This document shows, piece by piece, positions 34,627-46,439 of a stretch of 64,000 bases of DNA. Position 1 is the first letter of the stretch, and each line of letters starts with the position of its first letter. The position numbers and the translations under genes were made by a program. Where the stretch lies: assembly GCA_963965975.1 (NCBI GenBank), contig OZ014411.1, forward strand, positions 1,783,001 to 1,847,000, written 5' to 3'. Below the pieces are notes generated by a model, which worked only from the letters and a program-made list of their open reading frames with translations, was not told where the DNA came from and searched no databases. The DNA is from Xestospongia bergquistia (taxonomy: Eukaryota > Porifera > Demospongiae > Haplosclerida > Petrosiidae).

Positions 34627-36192
34627 ATGGAAGGTACCTATTTACTATGTCGATTTATTTAATATTGTGATAGTTGTGGAAATGATTAATCTGTTTAATT
34701 GCGATACTTCATGCGCTCTGTACTGTTAAACGACAAATCGCAACATAATTGATCTATATTCCTTGACTGCAGAGGTGTTCTAAAGTCTCAATGACTGAAG
34801 TTTATACTTTACGAGACACACGTATATATAATATAAATGTGTAGAACATTGTACTTATATAACTCACCAAAAGTTATATTGTAATAAATAGGTCACTAAA
34901 TTAATATTTATATATGATGGTATTGTGTCATTATCAGTGAGCTTAATCATATCAGCACACACTATAAGGTTGGGACAAATCTGAGGGCTAGATATCTTAT
35001 TCTTCGTGACAAAGTAGTTGCCTAATAAAATAGCAACAGGAATTGTCTAGGTAGGGGCTATAACAATATATACATACAGATATGGCACTAGATAGAGAGT
35101 ATTTGTACCACTTTTAAAAGCAGATGTCCACTGACTGCAATGAATTAATATCCAGATGTAAAAAAAACATTGACACAGACTATCGCATGAGTAAAAATAC
35201 TACATTAACAAAATATTACAAGTTTTAAGTAATATCTCTTTTTTTCTTAATTTGTGTAGCCCCAAAATATCCTAAAAAGGTAAAGGTAGTTACATAAGAC
35301 CACTACACTAGCCACCAACATTTAAAACTTTTATGTATGGTTCATTACACTATATGATTATATAGCAAGGTTATTACCCTCTACAAAAACAAATCACATA
35401 TTCTCTGGAACAGGATTACCCACCACAGGAAGAACACACTCCTAAAAAGGGATATGAAAGTATGCAATTAATAGTATTTGTGAGTGCCAGAGCCATTCCT
35501 TACTGATAAACAGATGCTATACCTTCTTATCCACTTGGTCAAGAGCAACTTTACGTTCCTGCTACCCAGGCTGTTCCTATCACACAGCAGCAAACTGTAA
35601 GTCAGTTTTGGTTAAGGAAAACAAAACATTTTTTTTCTTAGTCAAATATAGTTGCAATACAGTCACAACCAACTTCAATGAGTGCAAATACTGTGATTCA
35701 TCCTACAAAAGATCACTATTTGACATTGTCCATTGTGCTAACATTCATATGCTTGTTTGCTGGAAATTTTCACATCCTTCTGTGTACCATACCAGCCATT
35801 ATATTGGCCATAAGTGTGAGTAAAGTTTTGTTAATAAGATATATTATTATTATAAGAAAATATTTGTATGTTTGTGTGTGTAAATATATTTGTCTATATA
35901 GGCTCGTCATGCTGAGACACACGGTGATCTACAAGGAGCTCAATCTAATGCTAGGGTAGCCTTGATCCTTAATATTGTTTCATTTGTAGTCGGGTCAATA
36001 GTTGTCAACTATTACATTATCTTAAAAGCTGTAACAACAGCAGATACAATTAGACACTATAGCCACTACAGGTACTGCTATGATTATTATTGTTATTATT
36101 CCACTCATATGCATTATTGTTTTGCTTTTTATACTTACTATTCTTATTCTTACTACAATACTAACTACATTTATAATACAACCACTTATTGA
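34627..36192 (+). CDS. Dispanin/CD225 (IFITM-like) gene D
   Basis: Exons: 34627-34633, 35260-35279, 35366-35459, 35514-35596, 35642-35815 and 35902-36192, about 222 aa. The N-terminus is Gln/Pro/Tyr-rich. The first hydrophobic segment follows HPTKDHYLTLS (FICLFAGNFHILLCTIPAII), the loop is HGDLQGAQSNAR, and the second is LILNIVSFVVGSIVVNYYII. The tail is Tyr/Cys-rich (YRYCYDYYCYYSTHMHYC). An alternative splice (donor 36072, acceptor 36376) would swap this tail for an Asn/Ser-rich end starting SCDHNINNSSY, with the stop near 36437. All splice sites and the CD225 signature are intact, making this one of the best functional candidates. An antiviral role is only a family-level possibility. Confidence 0.82.
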
Positions 36193-36375
36193 AATTATAC
36201 ATGCAACTAACAAACTTAGAGCTACCTTTGTGGGAAACACTGTAATTTTATCAATACCTTTGTTCATTATCATTTTTAGTTAATTAATATTTATTTGTAG
36301 CATACAAAATATAAAATCAATCAAAATAAGCATAGTCTTGATGATAATAATTTTCATCATTATCATTTCTTTATA

Positions 36376-36730
36376 GTTGCGACCATAACATCAACAATAG
36401 CAGCTACAATAGCAGCAACAATAGTAGCCACATCTAGACACATTGGATATTACAGATACTATGATTATTATTGTTACAATACTACTTGTGCCTGTTCTGT
36501 TTTTTATACTTATTATATTCTCATTTTTACTACAATATCAACTATATTTATTATCAAACCACTTATTCACATTATACATGTTACTAACAAATTAATTTTA
36601 TAGCTACCTTTGTGGCTTTCATTATAATTTTATCAATACTTTTGTTCATGATCATTTTTTACTTAATCAAGTTTTTTTAAAGTGCACAGGATATTAAATC
36701 ATTTCAAAATTAGTATAGTATTAAAAACTA
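36376..36730 (+). repeat. Second tail module and 3' flank of gene D
   Basis: Starts after TTTCTTTATAG and repeats the Tyr-tail module (GGATATTACAGATACTATGA). It includes a short CAGCxACAATAGCAGCAACAA expansion (36400-36435) that would lengthen the alternative C-terminus. Confidence 0.55.
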
Positions 36731-36929
36731 TTAATATTTTTGTATGTGTTAAGATACTATTGTGATAATTTGGTTATAATTTTTATTCTAAACACAACAA
36801 CAACTAGATCTTCATAAATAGATCAAAACACATTACATCACTAAATAAACAATACATACATATATAATTACTATAATCTTCTACCTTTAGCTTGTTCAGT
36901 ATATGATAGCGTGATTAAAATAATTTCCC

Positions 36930-38075
36930 CACTAAGACACTTAGGATTAGATGATTTGAAATTTTTAGCCAAAAGTTTATCTCTTAGTTAAAAAATTTTC
37001 TTATTTATTTGTTTCATCTGAGATCTTTGTACCCTCTCATTATTGTTTAGAAATTTAAACAAAATATAGGGCATTGGTTAATCAGCAAAAAATTAAAGTG
37101 CTTATCCTAATGGCATTTCCTTCAGTATGCCTTAGTCCTTGTTTAATAGTTTGTACCACCCCCTTTACCAACTCAGAGATGACATGGTACTGTAGTCACA
37201 TGTTTGATACCATTTGATTTCATTAATTCTTTAAATTCTTGACTGATGAATGAAGGACTGTTATTCATCACAACTTTGCAAGGTAGTCTATGAGTTTAAA
37301 ATATGAAGTTTCTCAATGGTTTAGTTGATGATATTGACTGCATAATGTGGGCTTCTATACATTTAAGTGACCATCAGCTAGTACCAAAACATGTGTCCCA
37401 ATATGGGACTACAAATTTAAGGGCAGTCGACTCCACGGCTGTGTAGGCCACTCCAAGGGATGCATATTTCTTTCAGCAACTGTTAAAGTTTTTAAAGTAT
37501 AAGCTACTGGATGATCAGTGTCATTTTCTATTGTATGGGATAGGATAGCAGCTATTTCATAGGGTGGAGTATCACAAGTCAGTACTAAGGATTTTAAATT
37601 GTCATAGTGAATGAGCAGTGAATGTGTTTGTAATATGTTATTGCTATCTTAAATGCTGTATCTTGCTTAGTAGTCAAAGACCAAGGTGACTGTTTATATG
37701 TAATAAGTTATATAAGGGAGTTAACTGCTTTGCAACCTTTGGTAGAAACCGACTATAATAAATGATAATACCCAAAAATAATCAAAGCTTTATCATATTC
37801 TTAGGTTTCTGAATGCCTTTAAATTTTCTGTTGTGGGGTGGAGTCTCTGTTTGTAAATGATGTGACTATAATTCTTCAAGCTAGGTTTTAGACCTTTTCA
37901 AACATAAGCCTGCAGCCAAAAGCTCGCTTAAAAACGTTAAGATTTTGCAAATGGTATGCTTTAGTAGACCTGTTAACTAAAATATCATCCTGGTATAGTG
38001 AGATTCCTTGAGAACTTAGGAATATGCTTTCTGTGCACATTTGAATAGTGGTAGGGTGCAGCTAATACAGCAAAT
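36930..38075 (-). mobile_element. Old Gypsy pol fossil (reverse transcriptase, RNase H and integrase parts)
   Basis: On the minus strand, recognisable patches include a reverse-transcriptase active-site phrase (YQDDILV), an RNase H-like patch and an integrase patch. The element is broken, with many breaks spread over its length, no LTRs found, and is therefore old. Parts are repeated at 1-245 and 18990-19540. Confidence 0.65.
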
Positions 38076-38353
38076 GGTAATTAATTATATCTAAATAAGC
38101 CCTTGTGTGTGTTTATAATTACATGTTGTAGTCATGTTTTATTAACTTGGACATGGAGGTATACTTGTGAGAGGTCTAACTTTAAGAAATACTTTCAATA
38201 TACCTATTTGTGACACAGTAATGAATCACAAAAACTGTTATAATTGTAAAGATTGTATGAACATAACTATATAGTTTTTTTGAATTTGGAATTTACTCAT
38301 TATTTGTGAGAAATTGATTGTTTCTAGTTTCTTAACTTATGACACGTAGTAAT

Positions 38354-41035
38354 TGTAATATATTGTAATTGTATATTACTTAGCACTTACGTATTGTGTA
38401 TAATTGTATCTTTTGTTATGTTTGATTTACTGTGTATTTGTTATAGGTGACAATGTTATTTGTGTTAATACTCTTTCTTTTATGCTATGTGTTACTTTTT
38501 AGTTACACCTTTCTTTGTTGAGTTTTCTATATAAACTTGCTTGATGTTGTTATTGAATATAGAGAGATAGAAAGATTTATTTCTAAATCATACTTTGTGA
38601 ATTCAGTGGTTTAAGTTACCACATATTTGGCGACGAGGGTCTCAATGGCTGCTACACATGGTCACCTGGGAGAGTTCGACAGTACTCAGGAAGAATGGGA
38701 GACGTACACTGAGCGTCTAGAGCAATACTTCACAGCAAATGATGTCCAAGATGCGGAAAAGCAAAGGGCAATCCTTCTTAGCTGCTGTGGTGCATCAACT
38801 TATCGACTCATCAAAAATGTACTGGCCCCTAATAGGCCTACAGACGTCCCTTTTGATGACATTGTCACACAAACGAGGACACATTTTCACCCGACTCCTT
38901 CTGAGACGGTACAACGATACCTGTTTTACTCCAGGACCCGAAGAGCAGGCGAATCAGTCTCGATGTATGTAGCTGAGCTGAAAAAGCTGGCTGAGTTCTG
39001 TAATTTTGGAGATACGCTCGAACCGATGCTCCGTGATCGTATTGTTTGCGGAATAGGCAACGAACGCTGGCAGCGTCGTCTACTCGGTGAGGAAGATCTC
39101 ACGTACAAGAGTGCTATGAAAATTGTTCTAGCACTAGAATCAGCAGACAGCCAAGTGAAAGAACTTCAAGGTGCTACAAAGATACACCATGTCCGCAAGC
39201 CTTGGCAATCCCAGAGACCCAAGAGACAAGACACACTTCCACAGATTGTACCGTGTTTTCGTTGTGGCGGAAAGCACGAGCCCAAGGAGTGCCGATTTAA
39301 GGACTCGGAGTGTCACTTTTGTCACAAGAAAGGACACATATCCAAAGTTTGCCGTAAGAAGACATGGAGTCAACAAGGTAAACGTACAGCGACTCCACAT
39401 GGTACAAACACTGTTGCTGAACCCGATGAAGTGGAGTATCCCTTGCATGCTCTCACTACAGGCAAAAACCACCCACTTACAGTGAAAGTGAAGATAAATA
39501 ACGCCGACTTACAGATGGAAGTCGACACAGGAGCTACTCTATCTATAATCAGCAAAAAGACATACGAGAGGCTATGGCCCACACAAAAGCTGGCTCCGTT
39601 GTTAAAGTTCTCTCACGCTACGTTAAAAACGTATACTGGTGAACAGATTAATGTATTAGGGTCTATTGATGTCAATGTGACCTACCAGACTCAAAAGAGA
39701 CGATTACCGCTGTTAGTAGTACCAGGAGATGGTCCATCACTGTTAGGCCGAGACTGGCTACGGCAGATAAAAGTAGAATGGTCAGATCTCCATGCTCTTA
39801 GTACTATAGATCCTCTCGACTCGTGGAAACGGCCAGAACGTCCATGGTCACGATTACACGCAGACTATGCAGGTCCATTTTTAGGTAAGATGTTTCTTAT
39901 CGTCGTAGATGCTTACTCGAAATGGCTAGAAGTTATACCTGTGAGTTCTGCTACATCTCTCTCAACAATTGAACAGTTCAGATCTATATTCTCCATACAC
40001 GGTTTACCTGAAGTGCTAGTTACTGACAATGGCACTGCATTTACAAGTACTGAATTTGCGGAATTCATGAAGAGAAATGGAGTACGTCACGTTAAGTCTG
40101 CTCCATATCACCCAGCATCTAATGGGCTGGCAGAGAGAGCTGTTCAGACATTTAAAGAAAGCATGAGGAAACAGTCAAAAGACTCTCTCAATACTCGTAT
40201 AGCTCGTCTTCTCTTTAGCTACCGTATTACTCCTCATACAACAACTGGCACTAGCCCAGCTGAACTCTTATTCAGTAGACTTCCACGTTCACATTTGGAC
40301 TTACTGAAGCCAACTTTAGCGGGAAGAGTGCTTAGAAAGCAAGAAAAGCAGAAAGAAAACCATGATGTTCGTTCTAAAGAGAGAACATTTCAGGTTGGTG
40401 ATTTTGTATTTATTTGTGATTTTCCAGATCGTAAACATTGGCTCTCTGGAAAAATTATATCTACTAAAGGTCCATGTTCCTATTTAGTGGAACTTGAGGA
40501 TGGACGAATTGTTCGACGACATGTTGACCATATTCGAGCATGTACATCTAATTCATGTTCACCTCCTACTGATGTACCAGCTCCGTTAAATGGTTCTGAT
40601 GATGACTTAGCTGATATCTCTATCCCGACACCTCCTTTACATGAAGATTCATCACCTGTTTCAGTTGAAGCACCCCAACCTACATTACGTCGTTCAACAA
40701 GAATTTCTCGACCTCCTGATCGATATTTTTAATAACTCAATTAGTTCAATTTAAAAAGGGAGGAATGTAATATATTGTAATTGTATATTACTTAGCACTT
40801 ACGTATTGTGTATAATTGTATCTTTTGTTATGTTTGATTTACTGTGTATTTGTTATAGGTGACAATGTTATTTGTGTTAATACTCTTTCTTTTATGCTAT
40901 GTGTTACTTTTTAGTTACACCTTTCTTTGTTGAGTTTTCTATATAAACTTGCTTGATGTTGTTATTGAATATAGAGAGATAGAAAGATTTATTTCTAAAT
41001 CATACTTTGTGAATTCAGTGGTTTAAGTTACCACA
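38354..41035 (+). mobile_element. Young compact Gypsy element, incomplete
   Basis: The 270-bp LTRs (38354-38623 and 40766-41035) begin TGTAATATATTG, end AGTTACCACA and look identical. A GTAAT target duplication flanks it (38349-38353 and 41036-41040). A primer-binding-like TTTGGCGACGAGGG and a purine tract (AAAAAGGGAGGAA) adjoin the LTRs. At 2.68 kb it is much shorter than a full Gypsy element, so it is probably non-autonomous (about one major break). The empty site survives in the partner block near 536-545, so insertion postdates the segmental duplication. Confidence 0.92.
38627..40732 (+). CDS. Gypsy polyprotein (gag, protease and integrase parts)
   Basis: One 701-codon frame. Recognisable parts are a gag region, two zinc knuckles (CFRCGGKHEPKEC and CHFCHKKGHISKVC), a retropepsin-like site (VDTGATLSIIS) and an integrase core (VTDNGTAFTSTEF, YHPASNGLAERAVQTF). 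Not all pol domains of a complete Gypsy element are represented. Codon use and GC content are higher than in the surrounding AT-rich sequence. Confidence 0.88.
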   Translation: MATRVSMAATHGHLGEFDSTQEEWETYTERLEQYFTANDVQDAEKQRAILLSCCGASTYRLIKNVLAPNRPTDVPFDDIVTQTRTHFHPTPSETVQRYLFYSRTRRAGESVSMYVAELKKLAEFCNFGDTLEPMLRDRIVCGIGNERWQRRLLGEEDLTYKSAMKIVLALESADSQVKELQGATKIHHVRKPWQSQRPKRQDTLPQIVPCFRCGGKHEPKECRFKDSECHFCHKKGHISKVCRKKTWSQQGKRTATPHGTNTVAEPDEVEYPLHALTTGKNHPLTVKVKINNADLQMEVDTGATLSIISKKTYERLWPTQKLAPLLKFSHATLKTYTGEQINVLGSIDVNVTYQTQKRRLPLLVVPGDGPSLLGRDWLRQIKVEWSDLHALSTIDPLDSWKRPERPWSRLHADYAGPFLGKMFLIVVDAYSKWLEVIPVSSATSLSTIEQFRSIFSIHGLPEVLVTDNGTAFTSTEFAEFMKRNGVRHVKSAPYHPASNGLAERAVQTFKESMRKQSKDSLNTRIARLLFSYRITPHTTTGTSPAELLFSRLPRSHLDLLKPTLAGRVLRKQEKQKENHDVRSKERTFQVGDFVFICDFPDRKHWLSGKIISTKGPCSYLVELEDGRIVRRHVDHIRACTSNSCSPPTDVPAPLNGSDDDLADISIPTPPLHEDSSPVSVEAPQPTLRRSTRISRPPDRYF

Positions 41036-42340
41036 GTAATGTTATCACTAAGTATATGTTTTGATAATCCTTAGTTAGTGAGTAATATCTTGTCGAACAA
41101 TCAACCACTATAGTGGTAAATTTACGTTTTATTTTCAATGTTTAATGTATTATACACTAATGTATACTACATATACATACTATATACGAGCAATGAGGTA
41201 TCATGTTACCAGTATTCTAATTATACAACACAATGTTCCTTTTAAAGAATTTTGAAAAAGTTATTATAGTCAATGATTTGTTATTGTATTAATATTATTT
41301 ACTGTTAATATAATTAACATATAATAAGAGTCATAATAAGTATCTTATGTAATATTAAACAATAAAAAAGTTACTAGCATTATGTACAAATTTTTTATGC
41401 CCTACTTGATCACACATATGAAATAATATTAGAACTTAAGTATATTCACATTATATTAATGGAATGTATTTATCACTTTCTATCAAATATTAATTTTTTA
41501 AATCTATTTTATATTTTATAATAAAGAATGGCACTAAAATAAGATTGATAAGAATGAAATAAAATATTTAAACCTCTTAATTCCAGTAAATTATATTTCT
41601 TTTATACAAATCTGTATTAAGTATATTGGTCACATATATAAAGGGAGAGGAGTATTTTGTAATTCCTAAAAGACAATATGTATCATTATAGAAACTGAGT
41701 GAATGATAATAACCAATATATTTGACATGATATTTGAAAAGGAGCACTGTTAAAACACTTCAAATAACAGTTTTGTATACATACAGTTATCATGAATAGA
41801 CGTACAGATATATAGCAACTGTACTATGTATACATAACTGTTTTTTGAGAAGTTTTAATCAGTTGTTCCATTTTCACAAATCAGGTCACTAATGTTTGCA
41901 AGAAGTGGTCCCTTACTGCAAACTAGATCACATATGATAATACAGGTTGCATGTAAATTATATACCATAATGTTTTCATTTATAACATATTATCAGATTA
42001 GCTTTATGAACAATAGTTTAGTCATATCTTATATCTTATAGTATATTAGAAATAAAAACAATATGAGATTTACTAGAAATGTACTTCTGTATAAAACAAG
42101 TATGTATTAGAAAATAAATAATAAAATCTAGAAAGTAAAAACTGCTAATACAGATATTTTCAAAGATTGTCAACCCTGTATATAGATAGTCATAATGTTT
42201 ACTAGGGATACATTTATGATTGAACAGATGCCTGATTGACATGTTGAGTAAAAGGAAGAATTTCTTTGAGAATATATGTATAATCACACAGTGGCAATTT
42301 TCGTGTAATTAGATTATATACGATACTGTATTCCCATTGG
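41036..42340. other. Upstream region of dispanin gene E
   Basis: Counterpart of 541-1840, with a hairpin repeat at 41742-41869. No coding sequence is supported. Confidence 0.55.
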
Positions 42341-42351
42341 AAATATCCCTA

Positions 42352-42362
42352 TGCGCATGAGC
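42352..42362. promoter_or_regulatory. Decayed NRF1-like site upstream of gene E
   Basis: TGCGCATGAGC differs from the A and B palindrome at one key position. The spacing to the ATG is the same (83 bp), and the TATA-like TATAAAAT is kept. Confidence 0.4.
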
Positions 42363-42444
42363 GATTTTGGAAGTGTCTTCACAGAACTGATTGTTTCTCT
42401 CTCGAGTCAAGTCTATAAAATTTGGATCACCTCTGTACTATATA

Positions 42445-44055
42445 ATGGAAGGTATTTATTTATTATGTCGATTTCTTTAATATTGTGATAGTTGTGGAAA
42501 TGATTAATCTGTTTAATTGTGATACTTCATGTGTTCTGTACTGATAAACGACAAATCGCAAAATAATTGATCTATATTCCTTGACTGCAAAAGTGTTCTA
42601 AAGTCTCAATGACTAAAGTTTATACTTTAGGAGACATGCATCCATACACAATATAAATATGTAGAACAATGTACTTATATAACTCACCACAAAATGTTGT
42701 AATAAATAGATCACTAAATATTTGTTTATGATGGTATTGTGTCATTATCAGTGAGCTTAATTATATCAGCACACACTATAAGGTCGGGACAAAGCTGAGG
42801 GCTAGATATCTTATTCTTCATGACAAAGTAGTTGCCTAATAAAATAGGCAACAGGACTTGTCTAGGTAGGGGCTATAACAATATATACATACAGATATGG
42901 CACTAGATAGAGAGTATTTGTACCAAGCAGATGTCCACTGACTGCAATGAGTTAATATCCAAATGTAAAAAAAACCATTGACACAACTGTTAGAAAACTA
43001 GACTATCGCATGAGTAAAAATACTACATTAACAAAATATTACAAGTTTTAAGTAATATCTCTTTTTTTCTTAATTTGTGTAGCCCCAAAATATCCTAAAA
43101 AGGTAAAGGTAGTTACATAAGACCACTACACTAGCCACCAACATTTAAAACTTTTATGTATGGTTTATTACACTATATGATTATATAGCAAGGTTATTAC
43201 CCTCTACAAAAACAAATCACATATTCTCTGGAACAGGATTACCCACCACAGGAAGAACACACTCCTAAGGAGGGATATGAAAGTATGCACTTAATAGTAT
43301 TTGTGAATACCAAGGCCTTTCCTTACTGATAAACAGATGTTACTCCATCTTATCCACTTGGTCAACAGCAACTTTACATTCCTGCTACCCATGTTATTCC
43401 TATCACACAGCAGCAAACTGTAATTACATTTTTATTTTAAAAAATGATTTGTTTTCTTAGTCAAATATAGTTGCTGTACAATCACAACCAACTTCAATGA
43501 GTGCAAATATTGTGATTCATCCTACAAAAGATCACTATTTGACATTGTCCATTGTGCTAACATTCATATGCTTTATTGTTGGATTGCCCACCCTTCTGTG
43601 TACTATACCAGCCATTATATTGGCCATAAGAGTGAGTATAGTTTTGTAAATAAGATGTATTGTTATTATAAAGAGAAATATTTATATGTTTCTGTTTGTA
43701 AACATTATCTATATAGGCCCGTCATGCTGCGACACACGGTGATCTACAAGGAGCTCAATTTAATGCTCGGCTTGCCTTGATACTTAATATTGTTGCGTTT
43801 GTGGCTGGTATGATAGGTGTCAACTATTTTATTATGTATATAGTTGCATCAATTGGAGATGACATTAGACATGCTAGCCACTACAGGTATTATTATGATT
43901 ATTATTGTTACTATTCCACTTGTTATTGTTTTGCTTTTTATACTTACTATTCTTATTTTTACTACAATATCAACTACATTTATTACACAAACCACTTATT
44001 CAGGTTATACATGCTACTAATAAATTTAGAGCTACCTTTGTGGGAAACACTGTAA
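42445..44055 (+). CDS. Dispanin/CD225 (IFITM-like) gene E
   Basis: Exons: 42445-42451, 43083-43102, 43189-43282, 43337-43419, 43461-43631 and 43717-44055, about 237 aa. The first hydrophobic segment follows HPTKDHYLTLS, the loop is HGDLQGAQFNAR, and the second segment is LILNIVAFVAGMIGVNYFIM. The Tyr/Cys-rich tail (HYRYYYDYYCYYSTCYC and on) is longer than in A because the frame continues into a more hydrophobic end. The donor after exon 5 sits in AAGA|GTGAGT, a small change from the AAGT|GTGAGT of A, B, C and D. The alternative donor at 43887 and acceptor at 44167 would end the protein RCNDNI as in gene A. Gene E is the segmental-duplication partner of A but retains the GDLQGAQ signature that A lost. 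Confidence 0.8.
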
Positions 44056-44420
44056 TCTTATCAATGCTTTGTTCATTATCATTTTTAGTATATCATATAG
44101 CATACAGGATGTTAAATCATTACAAAATAAGAATGTTAGGTTTTCATCATTATCATTCTCTTTACAGATGCAACGATAACATCTAAAACTGGCTATTACA
44201 GATACTATTATGATTATTATTGTTACTATACTACTTGTGCCCGTTCTGCTTTTTATACTTTTTATTTTCATTTTTACTACAATATCAACTATATTTATTA
44301 TACCAGGAGCTCTCCTGATTATACAAACCACTTATTCAAATTATACATGCTACTAACAAACTTAGAGCTACCTTTGTGGCTTTCACTATAATTTTATGAA
44401 TACTTTGTTCACTATCATTT
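44056..44420 (+). repeat. Second tail module and 3' flank of gene E
   Basis: Counterpart of 3640-3960. It opens with TCTCTTTACAG and repeats the Tyr-rich module (GGCTATTACAGATACTATTA). Confidence 0.55.
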
Positions 44421-44659
44421 TAACTTATTCAAAAATATTAATATTTTTTGTATGTGTTAAGATAAAACTTTAGTTACTATTGCATGTGAAAATTTGTTTA
44501 TAATTTTTGTTCTAAACACAACAACAACTAGATTCACATAAATAGATCAAAACACATTATATCACTAAACAATTCATACATATATAGTTACTATAATTTT
44601 TCACCTTAAGTTTTTTCAGTATATTATAGTGTGATTAATATAGTCAGTTAACTATATAA

Positions 44660-45210
44660 TTTTTTCCACGTGGATGAACAGATTGGTTATAAGGAACGTC
44701 CTTGTATTCAAGATGTTGTCACAATATTTGCCAACAATGTATACAACATCGAGAGCATAAGAATTGCTAATGATCATCATAGCTTCTCTTTATTGGTTGA
44801 AATCATAAAGACCAAACCTGATGATGATAATGATAGTTGTACTCAAGCAGCAAGAATAGAAAGACGATATAGATGAGTTATTTAATGATGATTGAAATCT
44901 AAGCTTCTTTTCAGAGAGATAAGTTTAAACAAATTGGCAGCACAGCAGTGTACATAGACATTCAACATGACATTTATATGTATTACATTTTTCTTATAAC
45001 ATTTCTTGCTTTTGATGAATAAGTAAAAGTAGTACCAGTGGAATCGATCTTATCCAATTGTGGAAGATGCTGCTGTAATTTTATGAGACTCTAAGAACCT
45101 GAATGGGAAGCTGATATGAATATTTTTACTAACGTTCTTACGCGAGGTGATGCTAAGAATTTCTAGAATGCTTTGAGAGGAGTCTTTATTGAATGTACCA
45201 TTACTCACTC
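44660..45210 (+). pseudogene. Unidentified decaying gene fragment (family member 3)
   Basis: Duplicate of 4191-4720. The ORF 44670-44876 encodes DEQIGYKERPCIQDVVTIFA and EIIKTKPDDDNDSC. It is the cleanest copy of the first part, and the start is slightly extended relative to 4191. Function unknown; downstream parts are interrupted. Confidence 0.4.
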
Positions 45211-45880
45211 AGAGAAAATAATGAAATGAATATCAATGGAAAACAATGTTGTCAGTGATATACTGTTAAAAAATTTGTACCAATAATAAATGACATAATT
45301 TAGTATGAATGACAGTAGAAATGTTAGTACAAACTTCAATACTGTACAACACATACAAAATTATTATGAAATCATAATATTTATGTTAAGACCAGTAAAG
45401 ACATGTGCTATAAGTGCATGCATTCTAACATCCAAGTATGCTCTACAACAAAAAAAGTTGTTCATAATAAAGTTGATTAACAAGCTACATGACTGTTATA
45501 ATGCACATGTAAATTCAGTATACACACAAATGACATGATTACACAGATAACATTGTTTTAAATTAATTAGTCTAGGCTTGATACATGTGTAAAGGTTACA
45601 AATATGACAGCATATGATATATTCATGTTATATATACTTTGACATAATAATGATATTATGTTATATTTTTGAGTATTAATTAAAAAAGCACAAATATAAG
45701 TACAGGTTTAAAGTAACAATGTATACATTGTTGTTACAACATTGTTCAAATATAAACTGTGAACATTGGAAGAAATTTAACAATTACTCCACCCTAGTAA
45801 TTTATGGCAATATCAGTGACATATTTATATTGATTATATTAGATTGATATAATGAATTGAATATTGGTAGTTAACAATTA
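45210..45880. other. AT-rich gap, no gene seen
   Basis: Counterpart of 4720-5380 in the partner block. The ORF 45305-45538 has no recognisable content. Confidence 0.5.
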
Positions 45881-45899
45881 ATAGAAAAACATGTATAAA

Positions 45900-46409
45900 A
45901 ATGAGTGTAGAATGGGCAAGCATTGATTAAAGGATCAATGAAATTACAATTGTTAGCATAGCGACGTGAATAAAGAACTTCACAAAAGTCATTATTATGT
46001 TTTCCACATACACCATGTTCTAAAAAATTAATTAAATAAGTCAAAAAGTCTCATGTATAATTGCAGCAATAATAACTTATTAAAGGGTCAATGATTTATG
46101 AACGCAGAACTGGCTGTATGCATTGTTGAGAGCAGCAAGATCATTCACAGATGGAACACTAGATATATTACCAGCTAGTAGCATTACATTACATTCTGTT
46201 GGGTAGTTGTCTAAAATAGAAGAACAAGACTGATGAAGCGTTAGTGATAGACTTCTTTTATTGTTAATATTTTGGTAAATGCTTTTGTGAATGAATTCAA
46301 TTGGATCTTTTGATTGCGTTATCTTAAGCTTTGGATTGATACCTCCATTTGAGATAATAATCAGGAAACTGACAAGTAACAAACAACAGTTGCAAAATAA
46401 AGTTGCCAT
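45900..46409 (-). pseudogene. Small secreted Cys-containing protein, frame broken (copy 2)
   Basis: Paralogue of 5344-5927. The 109-codon ORF (46080-46409) begins MATLFCNCCLLLVSFLIII (signal peptide) and differs from copy 1 by only a handful of residues. The Cys-rich downstream part (45900-46060) is again in another frame, and the possible acceptor ATTATACAG of copy 1 is ATTATACAT here. The near-identity of the first ORF could reflect recent duplication rather than selection. Confidence 0.5.
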
Positions 46410-46439
46410 TTTTGATTTCTATAAAACAAAATATGAAAT

